Assembly (NCBI GenBank): GCA_035650275.1
Contig: DASRHY010000201.1
Span: 1-64,000, forward strand
Direction: 5' to 3'
Source: DASRHY01 sp035650275
GTDB lineage: Bacteria > Actinomycetota > Actinomycetes > Propionibacteriales > Kribbellaceae
DNA length: 64,000 nt
The position numbers and the translations under genes are program-made. Positions within the stretch are counted from its first letter, which is position 1. Each line of letters starts with the position of its first letter. Positions 50,547-59,900 of this stretch are shown piece after piece. The notes beneath the pieces were generated by a model. The model was not told the DNA's origin. It did not search any database and was given only the letters and a program-made list of their open reading frames with translations.

Positions 50547-52019
50547 ATGACAACCAACGGTGAGAAGACCACTGTCGCGCTGGTGACGCTGGGCTGCGCC
50601 CGCAACGACGTCGACTCCGAGGAGCTGGCCGCGCGGCTGGAGGCCGGTGGCTTCGCGCTCGTCGAGGACGCCGCGGACGCCGACACCGTGATGGTGAACA
50701 CCTGCGGCTTCGTCGAGGCGGCCAAGAAGGACTCGGTCGACACGCTGCTCGCGGCCGCCGACTACAAGGACGGCGGGAAGGCCCGCGCGGTCGTTGCGGT
50801 CGGTTGCCTCGCGGAGCGGTACGGCGAGCAGCTGGCCGACGCTCTGCCGGAGACCGATGCCGTGCTCGGCTTCGACGACTACGACGACATCGCGGACCGA
50901 TTGCAGTCGATCCTGTCCGGCACCAAGCACATCCCGCACGTACCGCGCGACCGCCGCAGGCTGCTCCCGCTGGCCCCCGCCGCCCGCGCCGGTGTCGCGA
51001 CCTCGGTCCCCGGCCACGCAAGTGTGCAGGCGGTGGACGCGACGTCGGTGGATGCGCCGGATCTGGTGCGCGCGCCGGCGAGCGGACCTCGGGTGGTGCG
51101 CAGGCGGCTGGACGGCGGACCGGTGGCGCCGCTGAAGCTGGCATCGGGATGCGACCGGCGGTGCGCGTTCTGCGCGATCCCGGCGTTTCGCGGCGCGTTC
51201 GTGTCCCGGCGCCCGACCGATGTCCTGGGCGAGGCCCGCTGGCTCGTCGAGCACGGTGTCCGCGAGGTGTTCCTGGTCAGCGAGAACTCCACCTCGTACG
51301 GGAAGGACCTCGGCGATCTGCGGCTGCTGGAGACCCTGGTCGGCGAGCTCGCCGGCGTGGACGGCGTGGACCGGGTCCGGGTGTCGTACCTGCAGCCGGC
51401 CGAGATGCGCCCGACCCTGGTGACCGCGTTGTGCTCGACGCCGGGCGTGGCGCCGTACTTCGACCTGTCCTTCCAGCACGCGTCCGGCCCGCTGCTGCGC
51501 CGGATGCGCCGGTTCGGCGACACCGAGCGGTTCCTGGACCTGATCGCGCAGATCCGGGAGCAGGCGCCTGCGGCCGGGATCCGCAGCAACGTGATCGTCG
51601 GGTTCCCCGGCGAGACTGAGGCGGACGTCGACGTCCTGTGCGACTTCCTCGACCGGTCGCGACTGGACGCGATCGGGGTATTCGGGTACTCCGACGAGGA
51701 CGGTACCGAGGCCGCGTCGTTCGACCGGAAGCTCGACGAGGACACCATCGCCGAGCGGGTGGACAGGGTCAGCCGGCTGGCCGAGCAGGTCACCGCGGAA
51801 CGCGCCGCGGCCCGGGTCGGGGAGACCGTCGAGGTGCTGCTCGAGTCGGTCTCGGCGGAGGACCCGGGTGTGGCCGAAGGACGCGCCGCGCACCAGGGCC
51901 CGGAGGTCGACGGGTCGACGACGGTCACCGGGCCCGGCGCGGAGGCGGCCGTCGGCGCCCTTGTTACGGCGACCGTGGTCGGCGCGGACGGCGTCGACCT
52001 GGTGGCCCGTGTCCGGTAG
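50547..52019 (+). CDS. rimO: Ribosomal protein S12 methylthiotransferase RimO
   Basis: 490 residues. The N-terminal MTTase domain supplies the auxiliary cluster cysteines Cys17 (VTLGCARN), Cys53 (VNTCGF) and Cys87 (VGCLAERYG). The radical-SAM triad is Cys202, Cys206 and Cys209 (SGCDRRCAFCAIPAFRG). A TRAM domain closes the protein. VTLGCARNDVDSEEL marks RimO rather than MiaB. It methylthiolates Asp88 of S12. About 60 residues between the MTTase and radical-SAM domains are extended and low in conservation. CATACT lies eight bases before the ATG. Confidence 0.94.
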   Translation: MTTNGEKTTVALVTLGCARNDVDSEELAARLEAGGFALVEDAADADTVMVNTCGFVEAAKKDSVDTLLAAADYKDGGKARAVVAVGCLAERYGEQLADALPETDAVLGFDDYDDIADRLQSILSGTKHIPHVPRDRRRLLPLAPAARAGVATSVPGHASVQAVDATSVDAPDLVRAPASGPRVVRRRLDGGPVAPLKLASGCDRRCAFCAIPAFRGAFVSRRPTDVLGEARWLVEHGVREVFLVSENSTSYGKDLGDLRLLETLVGELAGVDGVDRVRVSYLQPAEMRPTLVTALCSTPGVAPYFDLSFQHASGPLLRRMRRFGDTERFLDLIAQIREQAPAAGIRSNVIVGFPGETEADVDVLCDFLDRSRLDAIGVFGYSDEDGTEAASFDRKLDEDTIAERVDRVSRLAEQVTAERAAARVGETVEVLLESVSAEDPGVAEGRAAHQGPEVDGSTTVTGPGAEAAVGALVTATVVGADGVDLVARVR

Positions 52020-52668
52020 CGCGGCGTCCGGGGGTTCCGGCGCGGAGCCGCTGCCGGTACCTCCGCCGAGCGTGTGGAACATCGCCAACGCGCTCACCAT
52101 GCTCCGGATCCTGCTGGTCCCGGTGTTCGCCTGGCTGCTGCTGCGCGACAGCGGGACCGGGGACAGCCCCGATGACGTGACCAGCCGGCTGCTGGCCACC
52201 GCCGCGTTCACGGTCGCGATCATCACCGACCGCCTCGATGGCGACCTGGCCCGCAAGCACAACCTGGTGACGAACTTCGGCAAGATCGCGGACCCGATCG
52301 CGGACAAGGCGCTGACCGGCGCCGCTTTCATCGGGCTGTCGCTGCTCGGCGAGCTCGCCTGGTGGGTGACGATCGTGGTGCTGATTCGCGAGTGGGGCGT
52401 CACCGCGCTGCGGTTCTGGGTGATCCGGTACGGCGTGATGCCGGCCAGCCGCGGTGGCAAGGCCAAGACCGTGCTGCAGGCGATCGCCCTCGGGCTGTAC
52501 CTGCTGCCCTGGCACGCGAACCCCGAGGGGCACTGGTACCTGACGCTGTTCCACTGGACCGCTGTCGTCGTGATGGCGGCGGCGGTCATCGTCACGCTGG
52601 TGACCGGGCTGGACTACGTCGGCCGCGCGCTGCGGCTCCGCGCGGCCGCTCAGGGACGGACCCCATGA
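52009..52668 (+). CDS. pgsA: CDP-diacylglycerol-glycerol-3-phosphate 3-phosphatidyltransferase
   Basis: 219 residues. The CDP-alcohol phosphotransferase motif is complete: Asp74, Asp77-Gly78, Ala81-Arg82, Gly91, Asp95 and Asp99 (TDRLDGDLAR...GKIADPIAD). WNIANALTMLRILLVPVFAW and several further membrane spans fit PgsA, which makes phosphatidylglycerol phosphate. A Gly/Ser/Pro-rich N-terminus of about 20 residues depends on the GTG at 52009, which overlaps rimO by 11 bp; a GTG at 52072 would remove it. The stop overlaps cinA (ATGA). Confidence 0.92.
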   Translation: MSGSAASGGSGAEPLPVPPPSVWNIANALTMLRILLVPVFAWLLLRDSGTGDSPDDVTSRLLATAAFTVAIITDRLDGDLARKHNLVTNFGKIADPIADKALTGAAFIGLSLLGELAWWVTIVVLIREWGVTALRFWVIRYGVMPASRGGKAKTVLQAIALGLYLLPWHANPEGHWYLTLFHWTAVVVMAAAVIVTLVTGLDYVGRALRLRAAAQGRTP

Positions 52669-53171
52669 CCGATACGAGCGGCGGCCCGGCCATGGACCTC
52701 CTGCGCCTCATCGCGGCGCTGAACGAGCTCCAGGCGACAGTCGCGACCGCGGAGTCCCTGACCGGAGGTCTGGTCGGTGCGGCCCTGACCGATGTGCCCG
52801 GGGTCTCGTCGGTCTACCGCGGTGGCGCCGTGGTCTATGCCACCGAGCTGAAGGCGACCCTGGCCGGCGTGCCGTCCGCGCTGCTCGACGAGGTCGGGCC
52901 GGTGCACCCCGACACCGCCGCAGCGATGGCGTCCGGCGTGCGCGATCGTCTCGGTGCGACATACGGCATCGCCACCACCGGTGTGGCGGGCCCCGACCCG
53001 CAGGACGGCCATCCGGCGGGCGAGGTGTACGTCGCCGCTGCCGGCCCGTTCGGGGTTCGGGTCGAGGGCCTCCAGCTGTCCGGCGACCGTCCGGCGATCC
53101 GCGCGGGCGCGGTCGCCGCGGCGATCCAGCTGGCCGCCGATCTGGTCGAATCCGACCTCCTCACGCCGTAG
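52665..53171 (+). CDS. cinA: CinA-family C-terminal domain protein (nicotinamide-nucleotide amidase)
   Basis: 168 residues, the stand-alone C-terminal CinA/PncC domain. TVATAESLTGGLVGAALTDV holds the catalytic Ser/Tyr-region, VVYATELKATLAGVPSALLD and TYGIATTGVAGPDPQDGHPA follow. It deamidates nicotinamide mononucleotide in NAD recycling. The full-length N-terminal COG1058 domain is absent. It overlaps pgsA by 4 bp, forming a rimO-pgsA-cinA operon ahead of clgR. Confidence 0.92.
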   Translation: MTDTSGGPAMDLLRLIAALNELQATVATAESLTGGLVGAALTDVPGVSSVYRGGAVVYATELKATLAGVPSALLDEVGPVHPDTAAAMASGVRDRLGATYGIATTGVAGPDPQDGHPAGEVYVAAAGPFGVRVEGLQLSGDRPAIRAGAVAAAIQLAADLVESDLLTP

Positions 53172-53237
53172 CACGACCTCCGAGGCACTCGCTGGGAACG
53201 ATGTGGAGGAACACCGCGGACAGCCACCGGTCGGCCC

Positions 53238-53258
53238 TCGCGACTGCCACAGTCGCGA
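53238..53258. promoter_or_regulatory. Perfect dyad upstream of clgR
   Basis: TCGCGACTG-CCA-CAGTCGCGA, nine-bp arms with a three-base centre, 67 bp after cinA and 98 bp before clgR. It could be an operator for clgR or the cinA terminator. It does not match the published Streptomyces ClgR box. Confidence 0.5.
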
Positions 53259-53355
53259 CACGAATGGACACGCCCCCGGGATTCTGACCCGGTTACAGGT
53301 ACCGTTGGTGGTCTACCGTGCGAGACTGGCAGTCGGTCGGAAGGGAGATGACCTC

Positions 53356-53685
53356 ATGGTCCTGGTTCGTGGCCTGCTCGGCGACGTGCTGCGACGACGG
53401 CGCCTGCGGCAGGGCCGCACGCTGCGTGAGGTGTCCGCTGACGCCCGGGTGAGCCTCGGGTACCTGTCCGAGGTTGAGCGCGGCCAGAAGGAGGCGTCCA
53501 GCGAACTGCTGGCGTCGATCTGCATGGCGCTCGAGGTGCCGCTGTCGGACGTGTTCGCCGAGGTGAGCCAGGATCTCGCTCGCGAGGAGGCGCTCGTCGC
53601 CGCCCAGGCACAGGCCCTGACCTCCCAGCCGCTGGTGCTGACCCGCCCGGCGGTCGACTCGGACGTGGTCGCCTCCGCCGCCTGA
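53356..53685 (+). CDS. clgR: ClgR, XRE-family activator of Clp protease genes
   Basis: 109 residues. The helix-turn-helix GRTLREVSADARVSLGYLSE then VERGQKEASSELLASICMAL (about residues 20-59) is nearly invariant in actinobacterial ClgR, which activates clpP and other proteostasis and repair genes and is itself degraded by ClpP. The C-terminus ends VDSDVVASAA: a hydrophobic-Ala-Ala end is what ClpP recognition in ClgR depends on. GGGAGATG precedes the ATG. Its place after pgsA-cinA is conserved in mycobacteria. Confidence 0.92.
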   Translation: MVLVRGLLGDVLRRRRLRQGRTLREVSADARVSLGYLSEVERGQKEASSELLASICMALEVPLSDVFAEVSQDLAREEALVAAQAQALTSQPLVLTRPAVDSDVVASAA

Positions 53686-53733
53686 CCCGTCGAAGGGTCC
53701 CGGTCACACAGCCACTGTTCGCGTGCCGGACGG

Positions 53734-54165
53734 TCACGCCGGCCGCCGGAGCAACGGCACCTCGGTCGGGCAGTACAGCTGTAGCGCCGGAACAGGCGGC
53801 TTGCCCGCACCGCGATACATGTCGTTCGCCAGGTGCAGATGCGTGGACGAGTCCGGGAACCACAGCAGCTCGACCGGCTCGGCGAACTCGTACAGGTCGG
53901 AGAGGTCGTCGCCCTCATCGAACCGCCGACCGGCCATCACCGCCTCCGCGACCGGTGAGACGGCCTCATGGTCACACCCCGGATGCATCCCGAACACGAT
54001 GATCTCCGGGTGGTCCCAGCGGCTCAGTCCGATCGTGTACGCGAAGGGCGGGGTGCGCTCGCCGGCGCCCTCGACTGCCTGCAGGAACCAGCCGTAGCGG
54101 AGCACCTGCCCGCGCACCCAGCCCCAGTACTCCTGCCGGGTCAGCCCGTTGCACATCATGCACAT
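53734..54165 (-). CDS. DUF4262 protein, copy 1
   Basis: 143 residues with a DUF4262 pattern: PFAYTIGLSRWDHPEIIVFG near the centre and LLWFPDSSTHLHLANDMYRG near the end. The N-terminus MCMMCNGLTRQEYWGWVRGQ carries a CxxC pair shared with the next gene. No activity is established for the family. GGAGGA sits nine bases before the ATG. It is not obviously an operon partner of copy 2, because 83 bp with its own dyads separate them. Confidence 0.8.
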   Translation of the reverse strand: MCMMCNGLTRQEYWGWVRGQVLRYGWFLQAVEGAGERTPPFAYTIGLSRWDHPEIIVFGMHPGCDHEAVSPVAEAVMAGRRFDEGDDLSDLYEFAEPVELLWFPDSSTHLHLANDMYRGAGKPPVPALQLYCPTEVPLLRRPA

Positions 54166-54248
54166 CGTCCGTCGTCCTCCTGTGGTCTATCGCATTGTTC
54201 GAACAGATGTTCGAAGCATGTCGGACAGTACGCCGGTGTTCCGACAGT

Positions 54249-54677
54249 TCAGGCAGCCCGCCGGCGCAGCGTGGCGGCGGACGGCCAGAACAGCTGCAGG
54301 GCGGGGACAGGTGGGCCAGCGCTCTCGCGGTACAGGTCGTTCGCTCGGTGCAGGTGAGTGGACGAGTCGGGCAGCTGTAGCAGGATGACCGGGTCCCGGG
54401 CGTCGTAGAGGAAGGACACGTCGTCGCCGTCGGTGAACTCGCGGCCGGCCAGCACCTGCTCGGCCACCGCGGCGAGCACGTCCTCGGCTGGTGCCGGCTC
54501 CATGCCGAACACGACCAGCTCGGGATGGCCGAGCATGGTCAGTCCGACCGTGTAGGCGTACGGGCTGTCGCCGTCGTTGCCCTCGGTCGCCTGCACGAAC
54601 CAGCCGCGCTCGAGGATCGAGCTGGTCAGCAGGTCCCAGTACTCCGCGGCGGTGATGCCCTGGCAGGTTGCGCACAT
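54249..54677 (-). CDS. DUF4262 protein, copy 2
   Basis: 142 residues, a clear paralogue of the neighbouring copy: MCATCQGITAAEYWDLLTSS (again CxxC), SPYAYTVGLTMLGHPELVVF, then LQLPDSSTHLHRANDLYRES and the common ending VPALQLFWPSAATLRRRAA. The copies are roughly half identical by eye, so they arose by an old tandem duplication. GGAGAGG lies nine bases before the ATG at 54677. Upstream, CAATCGA (54700) and TCGATTG (54715) form a dyad; copy 1 has TGTTCGAACA (54196) followed by TGTTCGAA. The family function is unknown. Confidence 0.8.
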   Translation of the reverse strand: MCATCQGITAAEYWDLLTSSILERGWFVQATEGNDGDSPYAYTVGLTMLGHPELVVFGMEPAPAEDVLAAVAEQVLAGREFTDGDDVSFLYDARDPVILLQLPDSSTHLHRANDLYRESAGPPVPALQLFWPSAATLRRRAA

Positions 54678-54780
54678 CTCCCGAATCCTCTCCGTAAAAC
54701 AATCGAACACAGCATCGATTGATGTGCATCACTCTAGTCGGGCGTGCCGACAGGACGCGCTGGTTCGCAGGGCCGTGGAG

Positions 54781-56025
54781 TCAGCGACTGGACAGGCCGG
54801 TCATCGGCATGGTCGGGAGCCGGTTCTGCCAGACGTCGTCGAGCGCGAGGCGCATCGCGCCGGTGACAACCGTGTCCTCCGCGAGCGCGGACAGCTCCAC
54901 AGCCGGGCGGGTCAGGGTCCGCTGGTACAGCTGCCGGGACACTGCCTCGACCAGGACGGCACCGGCGCGGGCGACACCACCGCCGATCACCACGGCGTCC
55001 GGATCCAGCATCAGTACGGCCGGCGCGATCGCGTCCGCGAACACCTCGGACACCTCGTCCACCACCGCCGCGGCGGCCCGGTCACCGGTCCCGGCGGCCG
55101 CGAACACCGCGCCCGCGTCGAGCCGGCCGGCCGGTGTGCTCGCGAGCCTCGACTCCGGGTGCTCGCGGGCCGCCCGGCGGCCGAGGTCGGCGATCATCTC
55201 GGCGCCGATCGCATGCTCCAGCGGCCCGAGCTGATCGGGGCCGGTCGCACTGGCCGTCCGTGGCCGGATGAAGCCGATCTCGCCGGCGGCCGCCTCCGAC
55301 CCACGGTGCAGCCTGCCGTTGATGACCACGCCGGCGCCGAGCCGCTCACCCCACTGCACCGCGATCACGGTCTCGTTGCCGCCGCGGCTGTGCGCGACCG
55401 CCACCGCGGCGAGGTTGGCGTCGTTCTCGATGATCACCGGGCTGTCGGCGACATCGGCACGCAACCGCGCGGCGATGTCGACCGACTCCCAGCCCGGCAG
55501 GCTGGGCGCCAGCCGGATCCGGCCGCTGTCCCCGTCGACCAGGCCGGGGGTGGCGACCGTGATCGCGGCCAGGTCGGCGGCCGGTACGGCGGCCTCGCGC
55601 AAGCCCGCGGCAACCGTCTCTGTGATGAACGGCAGCAGCACGTCCGGCTCGGTACCCGGGCCCGGCCGGCGCAGCACCGCGAGCGTCGTACCGGTCAGGT
55701 CGCAGACGCCCACGGTCACGTTGTGCGGGCCGATGTCGATGCCGAGGACCGGCGCCGCCCGGCCGTCGAGCGACACCCGGACCGCGGGCCTGCCCATCGT
55801 CTGGTCCTCGGGTCCGGGCTCGTGGTGCGTCAGCCAGCCCGCCGTACTGAGGTCGTCCACGACCTGGGCAACCGTCGGGCGAGCCAGCCCGGTCCGCTGC
55901 ACCAGCTCGGCGATCCGGACCGGTACCGCCGCATCCCGGAGCGCCTCCAGCACCACCGCCGTGTTGATCCGGCGCAGCACCGGGGTGCCGCCGGCTGTGC
56001 TCCCGATCCGGTGTGCCGCCGTCAT
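54781..56025 (-). CDS. ROK-family transcriptional regulator
   Basis: 414 residues. An N-terminal MarR-like winged helix (RIAELVQRTGLARPTVAQVV) is fused to a ROK sugar-kinase-like sensor (VLGIDIGPHNVTVGVCDLTG, VIIENDANLAAVAVAH, AVQWGERLGAGVVINGRLHR, GSEAAAGEIGFIRP). The zinc-binding CxCGxxGC segment usual in ROK proteins is missing; the region reads TASATGPDQLGPLEH instead. This suggests a non-zinc regulator without kinase activity. The ATG at 56025 is preferred to one 63 bases upstream because the domain starts there. No sugar genes are adjacent. Confidence 0.85.
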   Translation of the reverse strand: MTAAHRIGSTAGGTPVLRRINTAVVLEALRDAAVPVRIAELVQRTGLARPTVAQVVDDLSTAGWLTHHEPGPEDQTMGRPAVRVSLDGRAAPVLGIDIGPHNVTVGVCDLTGTTLAVLRRPGPGTEPDVLLPFITETVAAGLREAAVPAADLAAITVATPGLVDGDSGRIRLAPSLPGWESVDIAARLRADVADSPVIIENDANLAAVAVAHSRGGNETVIAVQWGERLGAGVVINGRLHRGSEAAAGEIGFIRPRTASATGPDQLGPLEHAIGAEMIADLGRRAAREHPESRLASTPAGRLDAGAVFAAAGTGDRAAAAVVDEVSEVFADAIAPAVLMLDPDAVVIGGGVARAGAVLVEAVSRQLYQRTLTRPAVELSALAEDTVVTGAMRLALDDVWQNRLPTMPMTGLSSR

Positions 56026-56039
56026 CTCGCCACGATATA

Positions 56040-56064
56040 GCGCGCGTCCTTTCGAAACGCGCGC
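56040..56064. promoter_or_regulatory. Candidate operator upstream of the ROK gene
   Basis: GCGCGCGT (56040-56047) and ACGCGCGC (56057-56064) are exact complements separated by nine bases. The dyad starts 15 bases before the ROK start, beside a TATAT box, which suits autoregulation. Confidence 0.45.
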
Positions 56065-56115
56065 GGCGTCGCCGGAGGCGCTCGCCATCCTCGGGCGACT
56101 TCGGCGGACGTCAGG

Positions 56116-56904
56116 TCAGGACGACTCGGGCTGGCAGTGCGGACACCAGTAGCTGACCCGGTCGTACGGCACGGGCCCGATCCGTGCCGTCTCGACCGTG
56201 GTGCCGCAACGTAGGCAGGGGCGGCCCGCGCGTTCGAACACCCACGTCCGCCGGCCCGGCAGGTCTATGCCGGTGGTCACCTGGGCGGCGCGCCGTAGGT
56301 TTGCCTTCATCAGTCGCCGGACCAGGTCCACGGCTTTGCCGAGGTCGACCTCAGCGACCCGGCGCCACGGGTGGGAGCCGGTGAGGAAGCAGACCTCAGT
56401 GCGGTACAGGTTGCCGATCCCGGCCAGGTTCTGCTGGTCGAGCAGCGCCTCGCTGATGGTGCGGTCCGGGTCGCGGCGCAGGTTCGCGACTGCCAGGTCG
56501 CGGTCGAAGTCCGCCGCGAGCAGGTCGGGCCCGAGGTGACCGACGACGGTGTCTTCCGCGGACGTCGGCACCAGCTCGAGCACCGGCAGCCGGTAGCCGA
56601 CCGCGACCCAGGCCGCGGTCGTCAGCACCACCCGGACCTCGTGTGCCGGACCGCCGCGCCAGCGCTCCTCCGGTCGGTAGAGGTGCCAGGAGCCCTCCAT
56701 CATCAGGTGGGTGTGGACGGTGAGGTCGCCGGACAGTCGGACGAGGATGTGCTTGCCGCGCGGCGTTACCTCGAGCACGGAGCGGCCCGCCACGTCCCGG
56801 GTGGCGAGCTGCGGCACCCGGAAGTCCGAGGCGGTCAGCTCGTGCCCGGCGAGCGCTCCGTGCAGCCGGTGGCAGACCCGCCAGACCGTGTCACCCTCGG
56901 GCAT
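56116..56904 (-). CDS. nei2: Endonuclease VIII-like DNA glycosylase (Nei2)
   Basis: 262 residues. The catalytic N-terminus MPEGDTVWRVCHRLHGAL gives Pro2 and Glu3; the conserved Lys is in TPRGKHILVR. The helix-two-turn-helix LLDQQNLAGIGNLYRTEVCF and the C-terminal zinc finger (PCLRCG and YWCPHCQ) complete the Fpg/Nei fold. It excises oxidised pyrimidines. It starts two bases after the lhr stop; the lhr-nei2 pairing is conserved in actinobacteria and suggests joint action in repair. Confidence 0.93.
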   Translation of the reverse strand: MPEGDTVWRVCHRLHGALAGHELTASDFRVPQLATRDVAGRSVLEVTPRGKHILVRLSGDLTVHTHLMMEGSWHLYRPEERWRGGPAHEVRVVLTTAAWVAVGYRLPVLELVPTSAEDTVVGHLGPDLLAADFDRDLAVANLRRDPDRTISEALLDQQNLAGIGNLYRTEVCFLTGSHPWRRVAEVDLGKAVDLVRRLMKANLRRAAQVTTGIDLPGRRTWVFERAGRPCLRCGTTVETARIGPVPYDRVSYWCPHCQPESS

Positions 56905-56906
56905 CG

Positions 56907-59900
56907 CTAGGCCCTGAGCCGCAGACCGCGCGGCGTGGCGTGGAAGCCGGCCTTTGCCAGCGCGTCCCCGAACGCGGTGTGCCGGACCTGCTCGCCGTCC
57001 GCGGTCTCGACGCTGAGCTTGCCGAGGTGACCGTCACGGATCGCCAGCGCGAGCGCGTCGACACCGGGCTGCAGCACGCCGGGGTCCTCGGTGAAGCTGA
57101 GCACGGTCCGCCCGCCGCGTTCGACGTACACCACCAGCTCGCCGTCCACCAGGACCACCAGCGCGCCGGCCTTGCGTCCGGGCCTGTGCCCACCGGCGGC
57201 TTCCCGTTCGGGCCACGACAGTGCTGCGCCGTACGGGTTAGCCGGGTCGGTCGCGGCGAGTACGACGGCCCGCGGTGCGCCGTCCTCGGTCCGCCGGTCC
57301 GGCCCGTTCGCCAGCGCCCGGAGCCGGTCGACGGCTCCGGGCAGCGCGAACTGCGCCGCCCCGAGCCCGGCCACGAAGTACCCGCGCCGGCACCGCCCGC
57401 TCTCCTCGAACGCGCTGAGCACCTTGTACACCGCGGCGAACCCGCCGGGCGTCCGCTCGGTCAGCACCGAGCCGCGGGTGACGATGCCGTACCGGTCCAG
57501 CAGCGTCTCGGCCGCGGCGTGCGCCCGCCGGGTCGGGTCCGGGTTCCTTGCCGGGAGCAACGACCACCGGCCGGACGCGGTCAGCGGCCCACCGCGCGTC
57601 GGCAGTGCCGGTCGACCCGGTCGCGCGGTACGACCCCGCGGTGCGGCCCTCCGGGCCCGGTGCGCGCCCCGGCCACCGACCAGCGCACGCAGCGGTCCGA
57701 GCGTGTCGTTGCTCAAGTACCCGGCCCAAGCCAGGTCCCACAGCGCCGTCGTCAGGGTGGTGTCGTCCACCAGGCCGATCCCGGCCGCGACCGCATCGCT
57801 CAGCTGCCGGAAGAAGTACGCACCGCCGCCGGCCAGCGCGTCCAGCACCGCCTGGTGCACCTGGCCGAGCTCGAGCGACTCGTCCGGGTCGGGCAGCGTC
57901 ACGTCACAGGTGTCGGCGAGGTGCAGCGACACCCAGCCGTCCGTCCCGGGTAGTGCACCGGCGCCTGCCCACAGCACGTCACCGGTCGCGGTCAGCTCGT
58001 CCAGCATCGATGGCGCATAGCCGGGCACCCGGGAGGGCAGCACAATCGACTCCAGTGCCGAGGCGGGTACGGCGCACCCGGCGAGCTGCTCGACTGCGCT
58101 CAGCACCGCGCCGGTAAGGTCGCCGTAACTGCGGGACGGCTTGCCGGCGACACCCTGCCAGGCCGGCAGGAACCGGCCCAGCGCGGTCTGCTCGACCGGC
58201 TCGACCTCCTTGCGCAGCGCGGCCAGCGACCGGCGCCGCAGCAACCGCAGCACCTCGGCGTCGCACCACTCCGGCGTGGTCCCGCCGGGCAGGAACTCGC
58301 CCTCGACCACCCGGCCCGCCGTCGCGAGTCGGCGCAACGTGTCGGTCACCACCGCGACGCCCGTACCCAGGTGCGTCGCCAGGTCCGCGGCGCGGAACGG
58401 CCCGTGCGTCCGGGCGTACCGCGACACCAGGTCACCGAGCGGGTCTGCGACCGACTCGGCGTGCGCCTCCGCCACACCCGGTGGCACCGGTACGCCGAGC
58501 GCGTCCCGGAGCCGGGCGACGTCCTCGACCACGGCCCAGCGGTGCTCGCCGGCGATCCGGACCCGCACCACCCGGCGGGCAGCCGCGAGCCCGGTCAGCC
58601 AGGTCTCGGCGTCGGCGCCGTCCACCGAGGGGACAACACTGCGCTGCGCGGCCTGCTCGACCGACAGCGGCCCGACCAGCCGGAGCACGTCGAACAGTCC
58701 CTCGGCATCGCGCGCGCGCCGGTCCTCGGCGAGCCGCTGCAGCTCCGCCTCGGTACGCAGCACCACCTCGGCGTCCAGCAGCTCGCGCAGCTCGGTCCGG
58801 CCGAGCAGCTCTGCCAGCAGGGTCTGGTCCAGCGCGAGCGCCGCGGCACGCTTCTCCGCCAGCGGGGTGTCGCCCTCGTACATGAACGCGCCCACGTAGC
58901 CGAACAGAAGCGATTTCGCGAACGGCGACGCCTCCGTGGTCTCGACCTCGACCACCTTGATCCGGCGCTCGGAGACGCCGGTGAGCAGGTCCTTCAGCGC
59001 GGTCAGGTCGTACACGTCCTGCAGGCACTCGCGCAGCGCCTCCAGCACGATCGGGAACGAGCCGTACTTGCTCGCCACGCTGAGCAGCTGGGCCGAGCGC
59101 TGTCGCTGCTGCCACAGCGGTGACCGCCGGCGCGGGTCCCGCCTGGGCAGCAGCAGCGCCCGTGCCGCGCACTCGCGGAACCGGGAGGCGAACAGCGCCG
59201 AACCGCCGACCTCGTCGGTGATCACCTGCTCGATCTCGGCCGGGTCGAACAGCACCAGGTCCGCACCCGGCGGCGGCTCGTCGGTCTCCGGCAGCCGCAG
59301 CACGATCCCGTCGTCACCCGCGACCGACTGCGCGTCCATCCCGTACCGCTCGCGTAGCCGGGCCGCGATCGCCAGCGCCCACGGCCCGTGCACCTGGCCG
59401 CCGTACGGCGAGTGCACGCAGACCCGCCAGTCGCCCAGCTCGTCGCGGAACCGCTCCACCACGATCGTCGTGTCGTCCGGCACCCGCCCGGTGGCCTCCC
59501 GCTGCTCGGAGAGGTAGGCGACCAGGTTCTTCGCCGCGAACTCGTCCAGCCCGGTAGCCCGGACCTTCTCGACGGCCTTTGCCTCGGGCAACGACCCGGT
59601 GGTGCGCACGAACGCGCCGGCCGCGGCACCCAGCTCCGCCGGGCGGCCGACCGCATCGCCCTTCCAGAACGGCAGCCGGCCGGGCTGCCCGGGAGCGGGG
59701 GAGACCAGCACCCGGTCGTGGGTGATGTCCTCGATCCGCCAGCTCGACGTACCGAGCGTGAACACGTCGCCGACGCGGGACTCGTAGACCATCTCCTCGT
59801 CCAGCTCGCCGACCCGGTGGTTGCTGGACTCGCCGACCAGGAACACCCCGAACAGCCCGCGGTCCGGGATGGTGCCGCCGCTGGTCACCGCGAGCCGCTG

